Origin: Emticicia fluvialis
GTDB lineage: Bacteria > Bacteroidota > Bacteroidia > Cytophagales > Spirosomataceae
Length of the DNA: 64,000 nt
Assembly: GCF_024793945.1 (NCBI RefSeq)
Contig: NZ_JANUSD010000008.1
Coordinates: 186,001 to 250,000 of the forward strand
Direction of reading: 5' to 3'
The notes under the pieces were generated by a model. The model saw only the letters and a program-made list of their open reading frames with translations. It ran no database searches and had not been told where the DNA came from. The position numbers and the translations under genes were made by a program. Of this stretch, positions 9,159-17,532 are shown piece after piece. Positions within the stretch are counted from its first letter, which is position 1. Each line of letters begins with the position of its first letter.

Positions 9159-10178
9159 TTAAGAGATAAAAATTGAATTTTTATCAACCCTCGGAATCTG
9201 GCCACCTCTCAGAATGGTGTTCCCGTTAAATTTCAGGCTCTGGTCAATTACTACCGGGTTTTCAAAATCTGCCACATTTATCTGGCCGCTTTGCGCAAAA
9301 GCGTCAATGGCGTTCTGATAAGTAACCAGACGGATGTCTTCGTCTGATATTCCTTTAATTTTCATCAGGGCGGCTGTTTTTGGTACAGCCAGAGGGTCGC
9401 TGATACCCCAATCGGCGGCCGAATTAATCATTATTCGTTCAGAACCGTATTTTTTTACAATTTCTACCATGCGTTCGTTACCCATTTTGGTAAACGGATA
9501 AATAGTAAACGCAGCCCAGAAACCTTGCTCCAGCACACTTTCAACAGTTTCTTCGTTGTTATGGTCAATTATTACCATGCCGGGGTCAATGCCATGCTCC
9601 AGGGCAATAGACATACTCAGTTCGGTTCCTTTTTTCTTGTCGCGGTGAGGCGTATGTACCTGAACGGGTAAGTTAGCTTCTTTAGCCAGTTCCAGTTGAA
9701 GCCTGTAGTATTTTTCTTCGGCGGGTGTCTGGTCGTCAAAACCAATTTCGCCCACACCTACAACACCTTCTTTGTAAACAAACAGAGGTAATACTTCCAT
9801 TACCTGCTCTGCCAGTGCTTCGTTATTGGCCTCGCGTGAGTTCAGACCGATGGTGCAATAATGTTTGATGCCAAACTGCGAAGAGCGGAATCTTTCCCAA
9901 CCAACCAGGCTGCTGAAATAATCTTTGAACGAGTCTACACCTGTGCGGGGTTGTCCGAGCCAGAAAGCCGGCTCAATGATGGCAACCACTCCGGCATCTA
10001 TCAGCGCAGTGTAATCATCGGTAGTTCTTGAGGTCATGTGAATATGAGGGTCAAAGAACTTCATTCCTTTGATGTAATCGGTATAATTGGCCTGAATCTC
10101 TTTTGAAGTTTTTAGCTCTTCTGCGCTTCCTTCAAAATGTGACGGATTCTGCGATATTTCTGATTGTTTCTGGCACAT
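9159..10178 (-). CDS. eboB: EboB: TatD-family metal-dependent hydrolase
   Basis: The 339-residue protein is an amidohydrolase-fold TatD-like enzyme. The first metal pair is in KFFDPHIHM (His45, His47), followed by GVGEIGFDD, VQVHTPHRD, VIIDHNNEE and NSAADWGISDP, which supply the remaining expected Glu/His/Asp ligands. The conserved core begins at Met39. The first 38 residues are an extension, and an alternative start at 10064 would remove them. I kept ATG 10178 because it is 7 nt after the eboA stop, typical for operon spacing. Cytoplasmic. Its substrate within the ebo pathway is not known. Confidence 0.92.
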   Translation of the reverse strand: MCQKQSEISQNPSHFEGSAEELKTSKEIQANYTDYIKGMKFFDPHIHMTSRTTDDYTALIDAGVVAIIEPAFWLGQPRTGVDSFKDYFSSLVGWERFRSSQFGIKHYCTIGLNSREANNEALAEQVMEVLPLFVYKEGVVGVGEIGFDDQTPAEEKYYRLQLELAKEANLPVQVHTPHRDKKKGTELSMSIALEHGIDPGMVIIDHNNEETVESVLEQGFWAAFTIYPFTKMGNERMVEIVKKYGSERIMINSAADWGISDPLAVPKTAALMKIKGISDEDIRLVTYQNAIDAFAQSGQINVADFENPVVIDQSLKFNGNTILRGGQIPRVDKNSIFIS

Positions 10179-10185
10179 AACTTAC

Positions 10186-11028
10186 TTAATAATTTAAAAT
10201 ACTTCTTTGGTGGTCTTCTACCATTTGCCAGCTAAGGATTCCGTTCTGCCATTGCTCATGCAAGGCTGTTTGTTTCGTTAGCAGGTCTTTAGCGGCAGGT
10301 AAATCAGACTGGCCACATACAATTGCTGCCGCAATGGTGTCAGCGGCTGTTCCTGTTGTAAACAAATGCTCAATATCTTTCAGAATCGCCTCGTTCATAA
10401 ATCTGGTTACCAGACGCCAGGCCTGAGACGGAATAGTTCTGCCTGCAGCCCAACGCTCATGCGCCAGATAAGATATTGAATCGGCCAGTTCCTGATTGGC
10501 TCTTTCATCAAGCCCGTCTATATTATGAATGGGCTTATCATTAAAAATGCATTTTAAGACTAATTGATTCCAGGCCGGTTCAGAAAAATGAATTTTAGGG
10601 AACGGGTTTCCGAATGCAATAGCATCAAAAACAGGCCCGATGTTTGACCTGACGGCGTTTGTGGCTCTTAAAAGCCAATAATCGGGGAATGCCAAGAATG
10701 GGAGAGCCGCAATTAAAGCGCTGGCTTCATTGTTTTCTGCAGTATCAAAAAGGATATCCAGTGTTTTTGTGTAAGTTTCCTTATCAGTGCTATCCAGACT
10801 AGCCAGTAAATAGACTCTTACCAGTTTATCCAGTGTCCAGTTATCGAAAGAAACACCATTGATGGTATCGGCTGCAAGTACAGGGCTTTTGCTGATAAAC
10901 CTTGGTACGGCCACAAATGCTACCTGTAATGATTGTAAACTACCATTACTTTTAGACTCAATCCAACTAAGCTCTTTGGCAGATGCCTGAATTTTAATTT
11001 TTTCAAGCAACAATGCAGAATAATTCAT
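10186..11028 (-). CDS. eboA: EboA domain-containing protein
   Basis: First gene of the ebo operon, 280 residues from ATG 11028. A GTG four codons upstream (11040) is a weaker alternative. The protein is helical with no recognisable catalytic motif, signal peptide or membrane segment. Short signatures such as LAFPDYWLLRATNAVRSNIG and WRLVTRFMNEAIL fit the EboA family. It is identified mainly by being followed in order by the TatD, UbiA, dehydroquinate synthase-like, TIM-barrel and phosphodiesterase genes. A TAGATTTG box 30 nt upstream is a likely promoter for the whole operon. Molecular function unknown. Confidence 0.88.
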   Translation of the reverse strand: MNYSALLLEKIKIQASAKELSWIESKSNGSLQSLQVAFVAVPRFISKSPVLAADTINGVSFDNWTLDKLVRVYLLASLDSTDKETYTKTLDILFDTAENNEASALIAALPFLAFPDYWLLRATNAVRSNIGPVFDAIAFGNPFPKIHFSEPAWNQLVLKCIFNDKPIHNIDGLDERANQELADSISYLAHERWAAGRTIPSQAWRLVTRFMNEAILKDIEHLFTTGTAADTIAAAIVCGQSDLPAAKDLLTKQTALHEQWQNGILSWQMVEDHQRSILNY

Positions 11029-11057
11029 AAGGTTAGGCACTTTGTATTAATTAGAAG

Positions 11058-11065
11058 CAAATCTA
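11058..11065 (-). promoter_or_regulatory. Putative -7 box of the ebo operon promoter
   Basis: The minus strand reads TAGATTTG, matching the Bacteroidota TAnnTTTG box, 30 nt before the chosen eboA start. I see no TTG at the expected 17-23 nt upstream, so the match is partial. Confidence 0.45.
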
Positions 11066-11203
11066 AAGAAGAATTCTGAGCTTATTAAAGTATTTATACC
11101 AAAAATGATATTAAAATAGACAAAAGGGGCAATTTTGTGTAAATGGTTAAGCCCCCAAAACAAAAAAGTACTTAACATGATTGCTAAGTACTTGATTATC
11201 AGG

Positions 11204-11276
11204 TGACCCCGGAGAGGCTCGAACTCTCGACCCACTGATTAAGAGTCAGTTGCTCTACCAACTGAGCTACGGAGTC
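11204..11276 (-). tRNA. tRNA-Lys (anticodon CTT)
   Basis: The minus strand folds as a 73-nt cloverleaf. The acceptor strand GACTCCG pairs with CGGGGTC (one G-T pair), the D arm contains TAGCTCAGTTGGTAGAGC, the anticodon stem ACTGA/TCAGT closes loop CTCTTAA with anticodon CTT, and the T arm is GAGAG-TTCGAGC-CTCTC. The discriminator is A and the 3' CCA is not encoded (CCT follows). It is on the same strand as, and upstream of, the ebo operon. Confidence 0.95.
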
Positions 11277-11301
11277 ATTATACTACTTTTAATTATTTTC
11301 T

Positions 11302-11385
11302 GAACTCTCGACCCACTGATTAAGAGCGAGCGACGTTCGCCGGGTGACGTTCACTCAGTTGCTCTACCAACTGAGCTACGGAGTC
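11302..11385 (-). pseudogene. Truncated tRNA-Lys copy with a 28-bp insertion at the anticodon stem/loop junction
   Basis: This is a tandem partial duplicate of the neighbouring tRNA-Lys. The 56 nt that form the 5' part of the tRNA up to the T loop are identical to the intact gene. The rest of the T arm and the acceptor 3' strand are missing. A 28-bp insert (11327-11354) sits exactly between the 5' strand of the anticodon stem and the loop. The insert consists of two small hairpins, GTGA-ACG-TCAC and GCGA-ACG-TCGC on the minus strand. It cannot form a complete tRNA. Whether the fragment is transcribed is unknown. Confidence 0.85.
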
Positions 11386-11526
11386 TCATACGCTGCAAAT
11401 TTAATTTTTTTTGGCCTGTTGCTGCTATATTATTTAAAATTATTTTCAGTGCCTGCAATTGGTATTTAAAAACTAATAATTACTTCTGTTAACTCGGGTT
11501 AATGAAAGAGAATACATCATTTTCTA

Positions 11527-11534
11527 TATATTTG
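11527..11534 (+). promoter_or_regulatory. Putative -7 box for the small membrane protein gene
   Basis: TATATTTG matches TAnnTTTG. It lies inside the longest version of the downstream frame (which begins at 11502) and 30 nt before the ATG at 11565, which supports the later start. No convincing TTG element lies upstream. Confidence 0.4.
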
Positions 11535-11564
11535 TGTATCCCTTTAACCCGATCTGACCTCGCT

Positions 11565-12125
11565 ATGATTACGTCGCTTTCAGACTTGGCTCATCGAAAT
11601 GCTTCGGGCCGGAATATTATTATATTCTTTGTGCTGCAAATGGCCATTTCAGGCGTGGTTTTGCCTTACCTGCAAACCAGGTTTGACCCAATGGGCGTAT
11701 TAGGTGTGCTAGATTTGAAATTTGGATTTACGCCTGATGAAGCCTATCAACTGTTGTCGGCCTATGGCGAAGAGGGTAGAAAAATTTATTTTGTGATGGA
11801 AGCCTGTGTAGATATCATTTACCCTGTTTTTTATAGCATTACCAATTTGTTGTTGTTGAGTTTTGTATTCAAAAGAGGTTTTCAGGCTGATAGTTTTATG
11901 CAGAAACTCAACGTTTTTCCGTTGCTGGTTTTCATTAGCGATATGTTAGAAAATGCTGGTAATATTGCTATGCTGATGGCGTATCCGGAAAGAATAAACG
12001 CTACTGCCAGTCTGGCTTCAACGGCAGGAATGTTTAAATGGACTACCTTTGGTATCAGTATAGCTTTGTTTTTAACAGGCTTGGTGGCCTGGGCTTCTGC
12101 AGTTGCCAAAAGGGAAAAAAACTGA
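11565..12125 (+). CDS. Four-helix integral membrane protein of unknown function
   Basis: I do not recognise a named family. From ATG 11565 the protein is about 186 residues with roughly four membrane segments: near NIIIFFVLQMAISGVVLPYL, ACVDIIYPVFYSITNLLLL, VFPLLVFISDMLENAGNIA and FGISIALFLTGLVAWASAV. The first hydrophilic loop contains FGFTPDEAYQLLSAYGEEGR. A start at 11502 would add 21 residues but a promoter-like box lies inside that stretch. It stands alone between the tRNA region and the aldo/keto reductase gene, 48 bp upstream of it and possibly co-transcribed. Confidence 0.75.
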   Translation: MITSLSDLAHRNASGRNIIIFFVLQMAISGVVLPYLQTRFDPMGVLGVLDLKFGFTPDEAYQLLSAYGEEGRKIYFVMEACVDIIYPVFYSITNLLLLSFVFKRGFQADSFMQKLNVFPLLVFISDMLENAGNIAMLMAYPERINATASLASTAGMFKWTTFGISIALFLTGLVAWASAVAKREKN

Positions 12126-12173
12126 TGGGAGCGTTAATTTAAAATTTATTTTTAATCATATTAAATATCAATT

Positions 12174-13145
12174 ATGGAGTACAGGAGATTTGGACGTACT
12201 GGCTGGAATGTCAGCGAAATAGGTTATGGTATGTGGGGCCTTGCGGGATGGACCGGCTCTGACCAGGACGAAGTAGGGCAGTCGCTTGACCGGTCGGTTG
12301 AACTAGGCTGTAACTTTTTTGATACAGCCTGGGGATATGCCGAGGGTAAAAGTGAGCAAATTTTAGGAAGGGTATTGAAAAAATATGCCGACAGGCGATT
12401 GTATGCCGCCACCAAAATTCCACCAAAGAATTTTACATGGCCGTCAAAATCACATTTCTTGTTGGAAGACTGTTTCCCGGCCAGCCATATCATAGAGTAT
12501 ACCGAAAAAAGCCTGAGTAACCTGGATGTTGATTGCATAGACCTGCAGCAATTCCATGTCTGGGAAGACGCCTGGGCAGGTAAAGATGAATGGAAAGAGG
12601 CAGTTGCCAAGTTGAAACAGGAAGGCAAAGTGAAACACTTTGGCGTAAGTGTGAACCGCTGGGAGCCCGCCAATGTGTTGGAAACCCTGAAAACCGGGCT
12701 GATAGATTCGGTACAGGTAATATACAATATTTTCGACCAGAATCCGGAAGATGAATTGTTCCCGCTTTGTCGCGAACTGGATATTGCCGTGATTGCCCGT
12801 GTACCTTTTGATGAAGGCACCCTTACCGGTTTGCTAACCAAAGACACGGTGTTTCCGGCTGATGACTGGCGGTCTACCTATTTTGTGCCTGAAAACCTGA
12901 TTCCGAGCGTAGAACATGCCGATGCCCTGAAACCATTGGTGCCAGAAGGTATGACGATGCCTGAAATGGCGCTTCGTTTTATATTAGGTAACGATGATGT
13001 ACATACTATAATACCGGGCATGAGAAAGATTCGCCACGTAGATGCCAATATCGGTACCAGTGATGGCAAAAAACTAGACGAAAATCTTCGTTTAAAACTC
13101 AAAAGCCACAGATGGGACAGAACCCCGACTGAGTGGTCGCAATAG
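12174..13145 (+). CDS. Aldo/keto reductase
   Basis: A 323-residue (alpha/beta)8-barrel NADPH oxidoreductase of the AKR superfamily, reducing carbonyl compounds in the cytoplasm. The catalytic tetrad is visible as Asp50 and Tyr55 (FFDTAWGYAEG), Lys81 (AATKIPP) and His128 (QQFHVWED). The C-terminal cofactor region is represented by TIIPGMRKIRHVDANIG. Length is normal for the YajO/perakine-reductase-like branch. It may be co-transcribed with the TauE/SafE gene 66 bp downstream. The substrate cannot be told from sequence. Confidence 0.92.
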   Translation: MEYRRFGRTGWNVSEIGYGMWGLAGWTGSDQDEVGQSLDRSVELGCNFFDTAWGYAEGKSEQILGRVLKKYADRRLYAATKIPPKNFTWPSKSHFLLEDCFPASHIIEYTEKSLSNLDVDCIDLQQFHVWEDAWAGKDEWKEAVAKLKQEGKVKHFGVSVNRWEPANVLETLKTGLIDSVQVIYNIFDQNPEDELFPLCRELDIAVIARVPFDEGTLTGLLTKDTVFPADDWRSTYFVPENLIPSVEHADALKPLVPEGMTMPEMALRFILGNDDVHTIIPGMRKIRHVDANIGTSDGKKLDENLRLKLKSHRWDRTPTEWSQ

Positions 13146-13211
13146 TTTTAAAAGTGAGAAAGGAACAGGACATCCAAGTCATTTCTCCTTTTTTCATTCA
13201 CCATAACATTC

Positions 13212-13982
13212 ATGTCAGAAACCACAGTTTTGGCCTGCATAGCTGCTTTTTTTGCAGGTTTTATTGATTCTATTGTAGGCGGGGGCGGCTTAGTGCAGGT
13301 CCCTGCTTTGTTTATATTGTTTCCTCACTATTCGGTTCCGCAGGTTATTGGTACCAATCGTTTTGCCTCTTTTATGGGTACAGCCGTGGCCGGGTATCAA
13401 TATGCCAAAAAGGTGAAGATTCCGTGGAAAACCGTTATCTATGCCGGGTTAGGGGCGGCCGTAATGTCTTATTCAGGGGCGTTAATATCCAGCCTCATGA
13501 GTGCGCGCATCTTAAAGCCAACCATATTAGTGCTGATGAGTGTGATAGCCCTTTATACCTACCGGAAGAAGAATCTGGGGCATGAAGAAAAACTCCGTTT
13601 CAGCCTGGCGGTGGTTCCGCTATATGGCTTACTGATAGGCATGGCTATTGGTTTTTACAATGGTTTTGTGGGGCCGGGTACCGGCAGCCTGTTGGTATTT
13701 GGCTTCGTGAGCATGATTGGTTACAGTTTTTTGTCGGCCTCTGCCATTTCAAAAGTCATAAATGTAATAGCCGATGTAGCCTCTCTCATTTTCTTTGTCA
13801 GCAAAGGCTTTGTGGTTTTTCAGATTGCCTTTCCGATGATGTTGTGTAATATGGCAGGCGCTTATGTTGGTAGCAGGATAGCTATCCTACGCGGCAACTC
13901 TTTTGTGCGGGTAATATTTCTGGTTGTGGTGTTTGGCCTCATTCTCCGGTTTGGGTATGACGTATGGCAGCTTTATAAATAA
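13212..13982 (+). CDS. TauE/SafE family sulfite/anion exporter-like permease
   Basis: A 256-residue inner-membrane protein with about eight hydrophobic helices. The two inverted halves each carry the family glycine-rich motif: FIDSIVGGGGLVQVPALF near the N-terminus and FYNGFVGPGTGSLLVFGF near residue 150. Members of this family transport sulfite, sulfoacetate or other organic anions. The actual substrate here is unknown. It is on the same strand as the aldo/keto reductase and is followed directly by the remnant end of the insertion sequence. Confidence 0.9.
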   Translation: MSETTVLACIAAFFAGFIDSIVGGGGLVQVPALFILFPHYSVPQVIGTNRFASFMGTAVAGYQYAKKVKIPWKTVIYAGLGAAVMSYSGALISSLMSARILKPTILVLMSVIALYTYRKKNLGHEEKLRFSLAVVPLYGLLIGMAIGFYNGFVGPGTGSLLVFGFVSMIGYSFLSASAISKVINVIADVASLIFFVSKGFVVFQIAFPMMLCNMAGAYVGSRIAILRGNSFVRVIFLVVVFGLILRFGYDVWQLYK

Positions 13983-14027
13983 AACAAGCCCTTTGCTGGT
14001 AGACTGCTAACGAAATATTAGACGAAA

Positions 14028-14867
14028 TTAGTAATAAATTTTAGAATGATGAGCTCGGTATTGTATCGGGCTCATTCCATTTAGATTGAGTTTAATTCTT
14101 TCATTGTTATAGTATTTGATATGCTGCTTAATTTCTTTTTTTATGTCATCAATTGATTGATATTTATTCAGTTAAAATAGTTCTGCCTTAAGTATGCCGA
14201 AGTAGTTTTCAATAATTGCATTATCTAAACAATTACCTTTTCTGGACATACTTTGCGTGACTCCACTTTTCTCAAAGACATGCCTGTATTGCTTCATTTG
14301 ATAGTGCCAACCTTTGTCAGAATGTAATAATAATGGTGTTTGTCTGTCTGATTTTTTCAAGGCCTTCTCAAGCATAGTTATCACACATTTAAAGTCAGCA
14401 CGCTCAGAGAGTTCATAGCTGATGATTTCCTGATTGAACAAGTCTATCACAGGTGAAAGATAGAGTTTTCTGCCAGCCACATTAAATTCAGTTATATCGT
14501 TTGCCCATTTTTGATTAGGCTGATTTGCCTTAACTACTCTGTTCAAAACATTAGGGGCGATTTTGCCTTGTTCTCCTTTATAGGATTTATATTTCTTCAC
14601 TCTGATTATACGCTTTAAACCCAGGAATTGCATTAATCGTAAAACAGTTTTATAATTAATTACTATTCCTTTTTTACGAAGTAAGAGTGTAATACGTTTG
14701 TATCCCAACCTTCCCTTGTGCTTATGATAAATACTTTGAATCAATGCTTTAGTGTCTGCATATTTATCTGTAAGCCTGGTTTTCTTTGAATAATAGTAAA
14801 AACTGCTTCTGGTCATGTTCATACAATTTAGCAATACGTCTAAATCATATCTATGCCTTAACTCCAT
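14028..14867 (-). pseudogene. IS3-family transposase orfB (DDE integrase core), interrupted by a nonsense codon
   Basis: The frame encodes the rve/DDE catalytic domain with WANDITEF, VIDLFNQEIISYEL, LLHSDKGWHYQ and NAIIENYFGILKAELF, so all three acidic residues are present. A TAA at 14174-14172 stops it after ELF. Translation of the same frame then continues with LNKYQSIDDIKKEIKQ and YYNNERIKLNLNGMSP until a TAA at 14028, which is the expected family C-terminus. The stop replaces what is normally a Tyr codon, so a single substitution explains it. The truncated product is 231 residues. It starts at ATG 14867, overlapping the orfA stop as TAATG. Confidence 0.85.
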
Positions 14868-15388
14868 TATGGTTTGTGCTTTTTGTTGGTTTGAGTTATG
14901 GCTTGTAGCTTTTTTAGTAGTTCATTTTCCGCTTTTAAACGTTCATTTTCCAACAGCAGCTTTTGATAGTCTGTTAAAGGGGCAGAAGACTTTACTGGTT
15001 TTCTTTTGATAGGATGCTTCATCTTTTTAGGACGTCCTTTAGGTTGAGGTAATAAACCCGACAACCCTTTTGATTCATACTCTCGCCGCCAGCGTATAAT
15101 CACTGGCTCAGTAGGTATATTGAATTTAACACAGGCTGAACACAAAGATAAACACTCTCTATTGATAGTTTCTGGCACTTTAAGCTTAAAAGATACTTCA
15201 TAGGATTGTTTATTCCTCTGGTGAAGACCCAATTCGCCATATTGCTCATAGAACATTATCCATAACCTTAAATTTGATGGATCAAATCCTTTGTCAGCAG
15301 CCACTGAAATAATGGAACGATGTTCTTTTAAAACGGCTTCTACACATTGAAGCCTGAATTCGTAATCATACTTGTTCCTTTTATTCAT
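14867..15388 (-). CDS. IS3-family transposase orfA (helix-turn-helix)
   Basis: The protein carries two helix-turn-helix segments (around YDYEFRLQCVEAVLKEH and EPVIIRWRREYESKGLSGL) and a C-terminal leucine-zipper-like coiled coil (LLLENERLKAENELLKKL), as in IS150 InsA. I chose ATG 15388 (MNKRNKYDYEF). The longer frame from 15427 begins within the element's terminal repeat. It ends with TAATG overlapping orfB, and a C-AAA-AAG run just before the end could support -1 frameshifting to make the fusion transposase. Confidence 0.82.
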   Translation of the reverse strand: MNKRNKYDYEFRLQCVEAVLKEHRSIISVAADKGFDPSNLRLWIMFYEQYGELGLHQRNKQSYEVSFKLKVPETINRECLSLCSACVKFNIPTEPVIIRWRREYESKGLSGLLPQPKGRPKKMKHPIKRKPVKSSAPLTDYQKLLLENERLKAENELLKKLQAITQTNKKHKP

Positions 15389-15391
15389 AAA

Positions 15392-15428
15392 AATGCCCCC
15401 AAGAAGTGTCTGACTTTTTGGGGGCATT
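15392..15428. repeat. Perfect 11-bp hairpin at the end of the insertion sequence
   Basis: AATGCCCCCAA (15392-15402) and TTGGGGGCATT (15418-15428) form a perfect stem with a 15-nt loop over the orfA leader and outer terminus. In insertion sequences such hairpins often limit transposase expression from outside promoters. That role is inferred here. Confidence 0.7.
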
Positions 15429-15450
15429 GTATTGCGGAGGGCTTTCTTTT

Positions 15451-16794
15451 TTATAAATCGCTGAAATCGAAGGTTTCAAGAAATTTGGTGGTAAAATGAC
15501 CAGATTTAAACTGCTCATCGTCCATCAGTTTTATATGGAACGGAATAGTGGTTTTTATACCTTCAATTACAAACTCCTGTAATGCACGTTTCATTCTTGT
15601 AACAACTTCTTCTCTTGACTGCCCCGTTACAATCAACTTGGCAATCATTGAATCGTAGTTGGGCGGAATGGTATAGCCTGCATACACGTGGCTGTCAACC
15701 CTTACCCCATGCCCACCTGGCAGGTGCAGATTGGTTATTTTACCCGGCGAAGGGCGGAAACCATTGCCAGGGTCTTCGGCATTGATACGGCATTCCATAG
15801 CAAATAACTTAGGGAAATAGTTCTTACCCGAAATAGGCACACCGGCAGCAACTTTTATTTGCTCTTTTATGAGGTCAAAGTCGGTTACTTCTTCCGTAAT
15901 GGGGTGTTCTACCTGAATACGGGTGTTCATTTCCATGAAGTAGAACTTGCCATATTTATCAACCAGAAACTCAATCGTACCTGCACCTTCATATCCGATA
16001 GCGGCAGCACCCTTGATGGCGGCTTCGCCCATTTTCTCGCGTAGTTCCTGCGATACAACTGGCGAAGGTGTTTCTTCTACCAGTTTCTGATGGCGGCGCT
16101 GAATAGAACAGTCACGCTCTGAAAGGTGGCATACTTTGCCATATTGGTCGCCCACCACCTGAATCTCAATGTGGCGGGGTTCTTCAACAAATTTTTCCAG
16201 GTATAAGCCATCATTTCCAAAAGCAGCGCCCGATTCCATCTTGGCGTCGTCCCAGGCTTTTTCAAATTCACTTTCTTCTTTAATGATGCGCATACCACGG
16301 CCACCGCCTCCGGCAGTTGCCTTAATGATAACCGGATAACCGATTTCTTTGGCCAGTCTTTTACCTTCTTCTACCGACTCTAACAGACCCTCTGAACCCG
16401 GAATTACCGGTACGCCAGAGTTTTTCATGGTTGCTTTGGCCGTAGCTTTGTCGCCCATGTAGTTAATTTGCTCGGCAGTGGCGCCAATAAACTTAATGCC
16501 ATATTCGGCGCATATTCTTGAAAACTCGGCGTTTTCAGATAAGAAACCGTAACCCGGATGGATGGCATCGGCATTGGTGATTTCGGCGGCGGATATGATA
16601 TTAGGAATATTGAGGTAAGATTGCTTGCTGATAGCAGGCCCTATACAAACTGCCTCATCGGCAAAGCGTACGTGCAGACTGTCGCGGTCGGCAGTTGAGT
16701 AAACAGCCACCGTTTTTATGCCCATCTCCCGGCAGGTTCTGATGATTCGCAGGGCTATTTCGCCACGGTTGGCTATAAGTATTTTCTTGAACAT
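15451..16794 (-). CDS. accC: Acetyl-CoA carboxylase, biotin carboxylase subunit
   Basis: A 447-residue ATP-grasp enzyme that carboxylates biotin on BCCP, the first half-reaction of malonyl-CoA formation. The N-terminus FKKILIANRGEIALRI is diagnostic. The glycine-rich ATP loop AGGGGRGMRI is at residues 161-170. Further along come EKFVEEPRHIEIQV, ERDCSIQRRHQK and the active-site EMNTRIQVEHPITE. Length is normal. It lies 92 bp downstream of accB on the same strand, so the two form the usual accBC pair. The insertion sequence lies just past its 3' end and does not disrupt it. Confidence 0.97.
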   Translation of the reverse strand: MFKKILIANRGEIALRIIRTCREMGIKTVAVYSTADRDSLHVRFADEAVCIGPAISKQSYLNIPNIISAAEITNADAIHPGYGFLSENAEFSRICAEYGIKFIGATAEQINYMGDKATAKATMKNSGVPVIPGSEGLLESVEEGKRLAKEIGYPVIIKATAGGGGRGMRIIKEESEFEKAWDDAKMESGAAFGNDGLYLEKFVEEPRHIEIQVVGDQYGKVCHLSERDCSIQRRHQKLVEETPSPVVSQELREKMGEAAIKGAAAIGYEGAGTIEFLVDKYGKFYFMEMNTRIQVEHPITEEVTDFDLIKEQIKVAAGVPISGKNYFPKLFAMECRINAEDPGNGFRPSPGKITNLHLPGGHGVRVDSHVYAGYTIPPNYDSMIAKLIVTGQSREEVVTRMKRALQEFVIEGIKTTIPFHIKLMDDEQFKSGHFTTKFLETFDFSDL

Positions 16795-16886
16795 ATAGTG
16801 TCAATTAGGAATTGTATGCTATTTAGGCTATTAAATCTATAAACAGTTTTTATAAAAAAATGTTAGAACGCCTTTTCTTGAAAAAA

Positions 16887-17360
16887 TCATGCAGGCTCAA
16901 CCAGGAACAACGGTTGGTCAAATTCAACCGGAGTGGCGTTTTCAACCAATATTTTCACGATTTTTCCTGATACCTCTGATTCAATTTCGTTAAACAATTT
17001 CATAGCCTCAATAATGCAGACTACCTTGCCGCTTGAGATTTCATCACCTACTTCTACAAATGATGGTTTATCAGGCCCGGCAGAACGGTAAAATGTGCCT
17101 ATCATCGGAGATTTAATGGTAATCAGATTGCTGGCTGGTGCAGCCTGCGCAGCCGGAGCAGCTTGTGGAGCCGGGGCTGCAGCTACCGGAGCGGCTACCG
17201 GAGCCTGTACTACTACTGCCGGAGCCGGCTGAGCAGCAGCCGGAGCCACGTTTGAATAGCGCTTGATGGCCAACTTTAACTCTGATGTTTCGATATTTAC
17301 TTCATCTAGTCCTGATTGTGCAATAAAATCAATCAGTTTTTGAATGTCCTTTGTTTCCAT
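16887..17360 (-). CDS. accB: Acetyl-CoA carboxylase, biotin carboxyl carrier protein
   Basis: A 157-residue carrier with an N-terminal helical region (residues 1-35), an Ala/Pro-rich flexible linker (about 38-77) and a C-terminal biotinyl domain. The biotinylated lysine is Lys121 in EAMKLFNEI. It feeds carboxybiotin from AccC to the carboxyltransferase for fatty acid synthesis. A strong Bacteroidota promoter lies about 170 nt upstream, so accBC can be transcribed independently of the upstream efp. The repeated GCAGCC/GCCGGA codons of the linker are coding, not a DNA repeat element. Confidence 0.97.
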   Translation of the reverse strand: METKDIQKLIDFIAQSGLDEVNIETSELKLAIKRYSNVAPAAAQPAPAVVVQAPVAAPVAAAPAPQAAPAAQAAPASNLITIKSPMIGTFYRSAGPDKPSFVEVGDEISSGKVVCIIEAMKLFNEIESEVSGKIVKILVENATPVEFDQPLFLVEPA

Positions 17361-17532
17361 GAAGGGTAAAGATTTGTCGTTTTGTAAATGAGTATAGTTT
17401 GTTTGGTTCCAGAAGTTTTTGAGAAAACCGGCTTTTAACTGGGGCGCTTCGGGCTTTTGCCAGCAGACAAGGTCCGGATACAGTGGAAAGTTGTCTGGCG
17501 TTGGAGCGCATAAAAAACTGGTTAATCTTCTG

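Larger units (their letters stand above)
14005..15426 (-). mobile_element. IS3-family (IS150-like) insertion sequence, inactivated
   Basis: The element spans about 1.42 kb with orfA and orfB in the usual overlapping arrangement on the minus strand. The orfA-side end carries TGCCCCC and AAAAAGTCAGACACTT. The opposite end at 14005 has only an imperfect counterpart (about 12 of 19 positions). I see no clear target-site duplication, so both ends are approximate. orfB contains an in-frame stop codon, so the copy is probably dead. It separates the TauE/SafE gene from accC. Confidence 0.75.

Noticed and set aside
4313..11203. The ebo operon as a genomic island integrated in tRNA-Lys
   Set aside because: The partial tRNA copy is the 5' part on the opposite side, and no duplicated tRNA 3' end or integrase is found beyond eboF or the alcohol dehydrogenase.
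11047..11235. A 62-codon minus-strand frame overlapping the tRNA-Lys
   Set aside because: It reads through the 3' half of the tRNA gene and has no family features; it is a shadow frame.
17140..17250. Short tandem repeats in accB as a possible repeat array
   Set aside because: They are repeated Ala/Pro codons of the flexible BCCP linker.
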